Shown: piece by piece, positions 8,152-14,745 of the stretch
Layout of the letters: each line of letters opens with the position of its first letter
Position numbering within the stretch: position 1 is the stretch's first letter
Source: Aureispira sp045105775
GTDB taxonomy: Bacteria > Bacteroidota > Bacteroidia > Chitinophagales > Saprospiraceae
Assembly (NCBI GenBank): GCA_045105775.1
Contig: JBGCDW010000080.1
Coordinates: 1 to 23,093, forward strand
Direction of reading: 5' to 3'
Length of the DNA: 23,093 nucleotides
Translations under genes and position numbers: made by a program
The notes under the pieces: model-generated
Database searches by the model: none
Told to the model about the DNA's origin: nothing
Seen by the model: the letters and a program-made list of their open reading frames with translations, nothing else

Positions 8152-10362
8152 TTATTGTAGCGTCACTTTCTGATGCGCAATAATACGTTGCTGATTTTCA
8201 ATTACTACAGTATATATACCAGCAGGCAATTGCTGTACTTGCAGTTGTATTCTTTCTTGAGTATTGTTAGTAATAGTATGGTTACTAGCGTATTGAACTT
8301 GGCCTAGCATATTAATAACCTTGATCTTAACTTCCTCATTGGTTTCAAAAGCATTGAGTTGTAGGTTGAGTACATCTTTGGCAGGGTTGGGGAATATATT
8401 TATCTCTACACCATTATCTATACTATTAAAGGTATTTAATACTGGATCATCTTGATTGTTTTCCGAATCTTTGTAAACACTCTGTACATGACCCTTTACT
8501 CGATCTTCATCTACCATAGCTAACATAGGAGCAGGGGTATTGCTACATCCTAATAAATAGACATAATCAATAGCAATACCATCAGTAGATGCTGGGTAAT
8601 TATCAAACTGTTGAAATCTGATAATGAATTCTTCTGATAAACTCAATCCATACAGACGAGCTAAGTTATCAATATCTACGGTTGCTGAATTCCATGTATT
8701 GTAAGTTCCACCCGTAAGGCTGTATACTTTAACAAAATTCTCGCCGCCATCATCGGATAATAAAACGGCATCATTAGGATGTGACTCATCATTAAACTCT
8801 TTCCAACGGAAGTATAGAGACACATTAGAACAAGTAGATAAATCTACACGCAAATCGGCCTGATTGTTAGCGTATTGTCCCCCAATGTTACTGTTCATAA
8901 TTAGGTGATAACCTCCAGAATATGGGCCATAAAGACTGGTTAGATGTGCTTGGCCAAATTCATTGCTACTTTGGGTCAGCCAATAATCGTCTAGTACCCC
9001 AGTACGGAAATCTGTAAAATAGGGTAATTTGGCATAACTACTTTGGTTGCAAGTAGCGGCATATACCAGCATGTGGTCAAGGTTGAAATCCCCCGAACAA
9101 CCAGGATCTGGATCTACTAGCTTAATGACTACCTTACCATCTTGCGTTAGATTTGAGATGTTATAAATGTAGACATAGGTAATATTGGAAGAACAATTGG
9201 TAGTAGATAAATTAAAGTCTCTTTGATAAACCCCATCAATATACACTTCAGAACTACCATTTTGCCAGCCACCTCGTAATAAAAGACGCAGCTTGTCAGT
9301 ACCAGCAGGAACATCAAATTCTACACTAACAAAATCACCACCTGTATTGGGGGCACTGCTACAAGAGCCAACGCGCAATTGGTTGGGATCACTATCACAA
9401 CTATAGGCGGTGGTGGTGTATACATTAGCAGAAGTGGTGTAGTTGTGGCTACTAGTAGTTGTTCCAAAATTAAAGAAGCCTACAAAATCATAAGAAAAGC
9501 AAGAGCAAGTTAAGTAAGCTCTATCATTGATAGCAGTGTAGCGCAAGTGGGCAATTTGGCCGGGTGTAAACTCTGTTCTACAATAAGTTCTAGCATAAGA
9601 CATGTAATTGGTAGTAGGAGGGGTGTAAGTATCTCCATTGGCATCTGTATCACCTGCTATGTAAACACAAGATTTATTGAGTCCTGTTGATATATTGGGA
9701 TCTGCTTCTGTATCACAAATAAAATCGCCTGCAGTGGTACAATTAGAACCATTTACTAATTCATTTCCAAAAGTTGTTTCATGGGTGTGGTATAAAGAAA
9801 GATAATGACCAAATTCATGAACTAGAGTAGAACGATTATTAATACAGTAATTATGTATAAAAATACGGTCTTCGCCGCCAGGAAATTTAGCATACCCACA
9901 ACGCTCCAAAGAGTCTAAAGTTGTTACTGTATTACAATAAAAAATATTAACTACATTAGATACTTCATATAGTGATGCTAAGGCTGCTTCTTGGCTTTGG
10001 TGAAAATCATAATAGGTATCATGGTTGGCATATACTCGGCTACATTCATAAAATTGAATGTTAGCTGGGGCAAATTCAGCATTTAGATGATCCATGGCTT
10101 GTTGCAGGTCTACGGTATTTATACCACCAGTACTATTTGAGCGGCGTACAATAATATGTCGTACTGGAATATAGATAGTACCAGCACGGGCATTGTCTTG
10201 AAAGTGTTGGCGTGCTAAGGCTGCACGCTGTAAACGATCTTTATGGCGAGGCAAAATTTTGGTGCCACATTCTTGGTGGTTAGTATGGGAAGTGTGTTGT
10301 GCGCTTGCAAGGTTGGCATAGAGGCATAAAAGGGCGATTGCAACGATAAAAATGTTATTCAT
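8152..10362 (-). CDS. Secreted M43-type zinc metalloprotease with type IX sorting tail
   Basis: The 736-residue precursor has a signal peptide (about 1-21, ending ASA-Q). The peptidase domain (about 35-287) shows the metzincin zinc site HEFGHYLSLYH (His182, Glu183, His186, His192), the NGSNC...GDFICDTEADPN region typical of pappalysin/cytophagalysin proteases, and a Met-turn at NYMSY (Met254). Two beta-rich modules follow: about 290-440, Cys-containing, and about 443-605, MAM/lectin-like with GENFVKVYSL. A linker leads to a type A type IX secretion sorting domain (about 655-736), opening with IFPNPAKDVLNLQL and closing with PAGIYTVVI and HQKVTLQ. It is expected to be exported by the Sec system and then by the type IX system to the surface or medium, where it would degrade protein. 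It lies downstream of an inactive paralogue in the same orientation. Confidence 0.93.
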   Translation of the reverse strand: MNNIFIVAIALLCLYANLASAQHTSHTNHQECGTKILPRHKDRLQRAALARQHFQDNARAGTIYIPVRHIIVRRSNSTGGINTVDLQQAMDHLNAEFAPANIQFYECSRVYANHDTYYDFHQSQEAALASLYEVSNVVNIFYCNTVTTLDSLERCGYAKFPGGEDRIFIHNYCINNRSTLVHEFGHYLSLYHTHETTFGNELVNGSNCTTAGDFICDTEADPNISTGLNKSCVYIAGDTDANGDTYTPPTTNYMSYARTYCRTEFTPGQIAHLRYTAINDRAYLTCSCFSYDFVGFFNFGTTTSSHNYTTSANVYTTTAYSCDSDPNQLRVGSCSSAPNTGGDFVSVEFDVPAGTDKLRLLLRGGWQNGSSEVYIDGVYQRDFNLSTTNCSSNITYVYIYNISNLTQDGKVVIKLVDPDPGCSGDFNLDHMLVYAATCNQSSYAKLPYFTDFRTGVLDDYWLTQSSNEFGQAHLTSLYGPYSGGYHLIMNSNIGGQYANNQADLRVDLSTCSNVSLYFRWKEFNDESHPNDAVLLSDDGGENFVKVYSLTGGTYNTWNSATVDIDNLARLYGLSLSEEFIIRFQQFDNYPASTDGIAIDYVYLLGCSNTPAPMLAMVDEDRVKGHVQSVYKDSENNQDDPVLNTFNSIDNGVEINIFPNPAKDVLNLQLNAFETNEEVKIKVINMLGQVQYASNHTITNNTQERIQLQVQQLPAGIYTVVIENQQRIIAHQKVTLQ

Positions 10363-10425
10363 TGTGTTTTGGGCAGAGAAAGGTTTTAAAAATATTTAGT
10401 GAATGCGTTTGACATTTATATAAAA

Positions 10426-10462
10426 AAAAACAGTCAAGATACATAATCTTGACTGTCTTTTT
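10426..10462 (-). terminator. Terminator between the two protease-family genes
   Basis: ACAGTCAAGA (10430-10439), a 7-nt loop and the perfect complement TCTTGACTGT (10447-10456) are flanked by A-runs on the left and T-runs on the right, so it can work in both directions. For the upstream minus-strand gene it sits 393 bp beyond the stop codon, unusually far; repeat DNA fills the gap. Confidence 0.8.
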
Positions 10463-10475
10463 AAAAAAAAAATCA

Positions 10476-10860
10476 ATTATTAGACATTATAGCGAATGGA
10501 GTTGTATAGAGATTAAAAAGTGAGAACCCGAAGGCTCAACGAAGCTATTTTTTCATCAATCAAGGCACTCGCACTCGTGAAACGATCTGACTTATTAGAT
10601 ACACTGTATCTAATAATCAGGTACGATCTGAGTGGGTTGTACCTAAAAGGCACAACCCCTAAGGGCTCACGTAAGTAAAAAGCCTAGCATATTTAGTTCA
10701 TAGCAGTGCTATGGAATTAACCGAGCGGAGCGAGTTCATAAAATAATTTTTAACGATGAGTGAGGGAACCCCGAAGAGCTCACGACCACGAAGTAGCAGC
10801 GAAGCTAAGTAAAAAGATGCTTTTTTCGCTGCAAAGCTATTCGTAATAATGTCTATTATT
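10476..10860. repeat. Repeat element between stop codon and terminator, flanked by inverted repeats
   Basis: The segment is bounded by 22-bp inverted repeats (10476-10497 and 10839-10860) matching at 18 of 22 positions; the right one covers the stop codon of the pseudoprotease gene. Inside are many hairpins: the 25-bp palindrome at 10592-10616, GGGTTGT/ACAACCC near 10634-10658, CATAGCA-G-TGCTATG at 10699-10713, and GCAGCGAA/TTCGCTGC near 10796-10832. Words such as GAGCGGAGCGAGTTCATAAA recur, with only transitions, at 22895-22914. No protein is encoded. It looks like a composite of dispersed palindromic units, possibly a small non-autonomous mobile element. Confidence 0.6.
10573..10616 (+). 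repeat. 44-bp dispersed palindromic repeat, copy 1
   Basis: It starts ACTCGTGAAACGATCTGAC and ends in a 25-bp perfect palindrome, arm TTATTAGATACA, one central C, arm TGTATCTAATAA. Two other copies lie at 22300-22343 and, inverted, at 23013-23056. Confidence 0.8.
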
Positions 10861-13081
10861 GTAGCGTCACTTTCTGATGCGCAATAATACGTTGCTGATT
10901 TTCAATTACTACAGTATATATACCAGCAGGCAATTGCTGTACTTGCAGTTGTACCAAATCTTTGGTATTGTTAGTAACGGTATATTGTTGAAGGAATTGA
11001 ACTTGCCCTAACATGTTAATAACTTTGATGTTTAGTTGTTCGTCCATTTCAAAATCGGAGAGTTGTAGATTGAGCACATCTTTGGCAGGATTTGGGAATA
11101 CAGCTACACCAATAGTAGAATTTATAGCATTAGAAGTGTTTAATTGCACGTCATCTTGGTATAGATCATAATTGCTGTATAGGCTTGGTACTTGGCCTTT
11201 TTCAATATCTTGTGTAGATAAGGCTAACATAGGAGCAGGAGTATTATCACAGCCCAATACACGTACATAATCAATAGCAATACCATCATGTCCACTTGAC
11301 TTATCATCATATTGTTGGAATCGAATAATACATTCATCTGATAGCATTAATCCATTAGCAGTTGCTAATGCATCAAGATCAAGAGAAACCGAATTCCAAA
11401 AGGTAAAGAAACCATTGGTGAGGGAATAAATTTTAACAAAGTTTTCGCCTCCATCTGTCGATAAGTAAACACCATCTTGATTATGAGATTCATCATTGAT
11501 GTCCTTCCATCTGAAGTGTAAATCTGCATCAGAACAATTGGATAGATTTACTCTCAGATCGGCTTGGTTGAGTGCATAATTTCCTGTAAACCAAGTTTGC
11601 CTGCTATCCATGAGTAAATGAAAACCTCCAATGTAAGGCCCGTGGAAGATCGTTAGACGAGAATTTCCAAATTCATTGCTACTTTGTGTCAGCCAGTAGT
11701 TGTCTAATACTCCAGAGCTGAAAGTAGTAGTGTACGGAACTTTGGCGTAGGCACTCTGTATACAATCCGAAGCATGGACTTCCATATAATCAATATTAAA
11801 GTCACCAGAGCAGCCTGGGTCAGGGTCAACGAGTTTGATGACTACTTTTCCATCTTGCGAGAAACTAGAGATATCATAAAGGTACACATCGATGTGGTTG
11901 CTGTAGCAGTTGTTTGTAGCTAGGGTGAAATCTTTTTGATAGACATCATCAATATAAATTTCAGAACTACCATTTTGCCAGCCACCCTTTAGACGTAATT
12001 TCAGTTTGTCTGTACCAGCAGGTACGTCAAATTCTACGCTTACAAAGTCACCGCCCCAATTAGGAAAACTATTACAAGAGCCTACACGCAATTGGTTGGC
12101 ATCTCCACCACAATTATAAACAGAAGTAATAGAGGTATTAAAAGAAGTAGTATAGTTATTACCACTAGTAGTAGTTCCAAAATTAAAATAACCTACATAG
12201 TCATAAGCAAAACAAGAGCAGGTCAAGTAGGCGCGCTCATTAACAGCATTATAACGCATGCGGGCAATTTGTCCTGCTGTAAAACTTGGTCCACATTCTT
12301 TTGGGGAGTTAGCCATATAATTTCTAGTGGGAGGATTGTAGCGATGACCATTGACATCTACATCTGTACCTATATAATTACAAGAGCTATTAATATCTCT
12401 CCAAGAGACCCCAGGGTCAGCGCCTGTGTCGCAAATCCTATCGCCTGCTGTTTTACAGTTGGAGCCATTGACTAGTTCATCACCTCCATGGTCGGTATCA
12501 TATAGTGAAAAATAGTGCCCAAAGTAGTGTATATGTTGATTGAAATAGGTAGTACAGAAATTGTCGATAAAAATACGATCTCCTGTTCCTATATCATTAA
12601 CATAACCACACAAAGAGAAAGAGGAATGTACAGCAGTATCTTTAGTTATCGTGTGACAATGAAAAAGGTTAAGTACATTGGATGCTGCATAAGGGTCAAG
12701 TTGGTTTTCATATGCTTTATTGTAATTGGACAATAAAAAGCTATTATCTACATAAGTGCGACTGCATTCATAAAACTGGATATTGGTAGATGCAAAAGCA
12801 TGATTTAGTGAATCCATGAGATTTTGCAATCCACTATCCGTTTGACCGCCCAAACCATCATCTCTTCGTAAGACAATGTGTCTAATTGGAATTCGAATAG
12901 TGCCAGCACGGCCATTGTCTTGGAAATTTTGACGTTCTAAGGCAGTGCGATCCAAACGCGCTTGCTGGCGAGGTGAAACTTCAGTGCCATCTTCATAATA
13001 CATATGGGAGGTAATTTGTGCGAATAAAGCACTACTGCAAAGGCATAACCACGTTATTAAGTATTTGGAAATAGTATTCAT
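10856..13081 (-). CDS. M43-like pseudoprotease with type IX sorting tail
   Basis: This 741-residue protein is a full-length paralogue of its downstream neighbour, with signal peptide (about 1-21), peptidase-like domain, two beta-rich modules and a type A type IX sorting domain ending HQKVTLQ. The zinc motif is broken: where the neighbour has HEFGHYLSLYH, this one has HYFGHYFSLYD (residues 185-195). The catalytic Glu is Tyr186 and the third ligand is Asp195, while the NGSNC...GDRICDTGADP region and NYMAN Met-turn remain. The reading frame is intact over 2.2 kb, so the protein is probably still made and exported, but should not cleave peptides. It may bind a substrate, inhibit or assist the active paralogue, or serve as a surface adhesin; these roles are inference. 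A -7 box lies about 70 bp upstream. Confidence 0.9.
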   Translation of the reverse strand: MNTISKYLITWLCLCSSALFAQITSHMYYEDGTEVSPRQQARLDRTALERQNFQDNGRAGTIRIPIRHIVLRRDDGLGGQTDSGLQNLMDSLNHAFASTNIQFYECSRTYVDNSFLLSNYNKAYENQLDPYAASNVLNLFHCHTITKDTAVHSSFSLCGYVNDIGTGDRIFIDNFCTTYFNQHIHYFGHYFSLYDTDHGGDELVNGSNCKTAGDRICDTGADPGVSWRDINSSCNYIGTDVDVNGHRYNPPTRNYMANSPKECGPSFTAGQIARMRYNAVNERAYLTCSCFAYDYVGYFNFGTTTSGNNYTTSFNTSITSVYNCGGDANQLRVGSCNSFPNWGGDFVSVEFDVPAGTDKLKLRLKGGWQNGSSEIYIDDVYQKDFTLATNNCYSNHIDVYLYDISSFSQDGKVVIKLVDPDPGCSGDFNIDYMEVHASDCIQSAYAKVPYTTTFSSGVLDNYWLTQSSNEFGNSRLTIFHGPYIGGFHLLMDSRQTWFTGNYALNQADLRVNLSNCSDADLHFRWKDINDESHNQDGVYLSTDGGENFVKIYSLTNGFFTFWNSVSLDLDALATANGLMLSDECIIRFQQYDDKSSGHDGIAIDYVRVLGCDNTPAPMLALSTQDIEKGQVPSLYSNYDLYQDDVQLNTSNAINSTIGVAVFPNPAKDVLNLQLSDFEMDEQLNIKVINMLGQVQFLQQYTVTNNTKDLVQLQVQQLPAGIYTVVIENQQRIIAHQKVTLQ

Positions 13082-13125
13082 AATAGTTTATTATTGAGTA
13101 ATAAAAGAGAAATGTTGAACTACTA

Positions 13126-13143
13126 CTTATTGCTATCAATAAG
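13126..13143 (-). promoter_or_regulatory. 5' leader hairpin of the pseudoprotease mRNA
   Basis: CTTATTG-CTAT-CAATAAG forms a perfect 7-bp stem a few nucleotides after the predicted transcript start. A stem at the extreme 5' end often protects mRNA from decay; that role is inferred. Confidence 0.4.
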
Positions 13144-13152
13144 ATTGTAATA

Positions 13153-13160
13153 CAAAGGTA
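13153..13160 (-). promoter_or_regulatory. -7 box of the pseudoprotease gene
   Basis: The minus strand reads TACCTTTG, matching TAnnTTTG, with a predicted start near 13146 and a 65-nt leader. No TTG is present at the usual -33 distance. Confidence 0.5.
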
Positions 13161-13501
13161 TAGGATGTTGAATGAAGAGAAATACACATTTCCCAGAGCA
13201 TTGAATACATTTCGCAGATAGGCCAATTATGAATTACTTTACTTTTGGGCAGGATAGAATGTAGGATAAAAAAAACAAAGAAAAAGCAGCCAAAATGCTA
13301 GGGTCTTGACGACTCTATTTAAGGATTGATTTACTACAACTGTATTATGGATTCAGCAGAGCCTCAGTTCGCTTTGCTCCTTTGCTCGGAGGCGCTGTAC
13401 CTATAAAAAAGGGATTAAAAACAACTGCTTTGCATGCAAAAAGAAACAATCCTTCCAACCTTTGTATCTTAATTGCCGTCTTATAAAAAAAGGGTAGCAC
13501 T
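13161..13501. other. Divergent intergenic region
   Basis: This lies between the pseudoprotease gene and the sigma-factor operon. At 13350-13395 it has repeat-family wording (CAGAGCCTCAGTTCGC, then TTTGCTCGGAGGCGC), another likely remnant of the dispersed repeats. An AACCTTTG sequence near 13459 is one base off the -7 consensus and could serve the lipoprotein-sigma operon. Nothing else is supported. Confidence 0.4.
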
Positions 13502-14179
13502 ATGAGATTGAAGATTTTTTGTGGGTTTTTATTGTGTATTTTTGCTTGTTCAAAATTAGATGAATTAAAACAGCCCACTAGCATTGGTTTTGATTTGAGT
13601 TTGTCAACAACACAGTTTCTCAATGAGGAATTGGTGCTGAGAACGGGATATATAGAATTAAGTGATTTTATTTTTGATGGACAGCGAGAGCAGGGCAGTG
13701 CTGTTTATTTTAATACGGCCTATGACAATCCTATACAAGTGCCTTTAAAAGGTACTGCGTTGGAAACCATGACCTTTGACATTCCTCAAGGGGTTTATAC
13801 GAGCTTGAATATTCGTTTGGGAGATGAAGATAAACCAAGTATCTTAGTCTTGGAAGGAGAATGGAAAGCCAATCCTGTGGCTCCTGTCTATGTACAAGTA
13901 GAATTGAAGGATGTAGAGCAATGGTCAATTGTAGGCAAGAATAGAGCACGCCAACAACAACCCCTAACACTAACTGCTCAAAGGGCAACTGCTAGTATTG
14001 TATTGCAGCCTCATCTATGGATTACAGAAGAACAGCGCGATTTGTGGGAAATGGCCGAAACTAGCCTTGTGAATGGTCGAACTACTATATTGGTCAATAC
14101 TACTACAAATGTGGCTTTATACGAAGCGATTTACAAGTTGTTTATAACAAATATGCCTTGTGCGTTGATTGAATCCTAA
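13502..14179 (+). CDS. Putative lipoprotein, first gene of the sigma-factor operon
   Basis: The 225-residue product has a signal peptide with lipobox IFAC (Cys16), so it is probably an envelope lipoprotein. The mature part is beta-rich: repeated short hydrophobic strands, a segment FDIPQGVYTSLNIRLG (about 89-104) and a long stretch of alternating residues, somewhat like DUF4382-type lipoproteins, but I cannot name the family. It ends 14 nt before the likely ATG of the sigma factor and is on the same strand, so cotranscription is likely. By position it could be a signal-sensing or target component of the sigma/anti-sigma system downstream. ATG at 13502 fits the signal peptide. Confidence 0.75.
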   Translation: MRLKIFCGFLLCIFACSKLDELKQPTSIGFDLSLSTTQFLNEELVLRTGYIELSDFIFDGQREQGSAVYFNTAYDNPIQVPLKGTALETMTFDIPQGVYTSLNIRLGDEDKPSILVLEGEWKANPVAPVYVQVELKDVEQWSIVGKNRARQQQPLTLTAQRATASIVLQPHLWITEEQRDLWEMAETSLVNGRTTILVNTTTNVALYEAIYKLFITNMPCALIES

Positions 14180-14193
14180 AACTATTGTTTACC

Positions 14194-14745
14194 ATGAGTG
14201 AAAAAGATCATCAGTTATCAGACCAAGAGTTGGTAAAGCGTTGTATGGCCAATGAACGCCATTATCAAGAACAACTGTATCGTCGCTATGCCGATCAAAT
14301 GTATAGTGTATGTCTTTCGTATAATAGTGACCAAGATGCCGCTTGTGATATTCTTCAAGAAGGCTTTATCAAAGTATTTAGAAAATTAGACCAGTTCAAA
14401 TTTGACAGTTCTCTCAAGGGATGGATTCGTAGAATTATGATTAATACGGCCTTGGATCATTATAGAAAACAAAAACGACACGAGGAAAAAATTGAATCTT
14501 ACACTAAAATTGCCATCAGCCCTCGAATCGGAAATGTATTGGATCAAATTAACGCGCAAGCACTCATCGAATTAGTGAACCAATTGCCTACTCGTGCAGC
14601 TATTGTGCTCAAATTGTACGCTATAGAAGGGTATAACCATAAAGAAATTGCACAAAAATTAGCCATCAGCGAAGGTACTTCCAAATCACAATTGCATCGC
14701 GCCCGAACCTTACTCAAAAAGTTGCTCAGTAAAAACAATGGATAA
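14194..14745 (+). CDS. ECF-type RNA polymerase sigma factor
   Basis: With ATG at 14194 (MSEKDHQLS) the protein has 183 residues, typical of ECF sigma factors. Region 2 covers about residues 22-90 (QLYRRYADQMYSVCLSY, then DILQEGFIKVFRKLDQF, WIRRIMINTALDHYRK), which binds the -10 element and core polymerase. Region 4 covers about 125-178 (LPTRAAIVLKLYAIEGYNHKEIA, then SEGTSKSQLHRARTLL), the helix-turn-helix for the -35 element. A TTG at 14185 in frame is a less likely start. Its stop overlaps the ATG of the next gene by 8 bp, so translation is probably coupled; that next protein is the predicted membrane anti-sigma factor holding this sigma factor inactive until a signal arrives. Confidence 0.93.
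   Translation: MSEKDHQLSDQELVKRCMANERHYQEQLYRRYADQMYSVCLSYNSDQDAACDILQEGFIKVFRKLDQFKFDSSLKGWIRRIMINTALDHYRKQKRHEEKIESYTKIAISPRIGNVLDQINAQALIELVNQLPTRAAIVLKLYAIEGYNHKEIAQKLAISEGTSKSQLHRARTLLKKLLSKNNG

Noticed and set aside
12092..12736. Open frames on the plus strand opposite the pseudoprotease gene
   Set aside because: They are antisense to a long gene with clear signal peptide and family similarity; their composition is that expected from the reverse of its codons.
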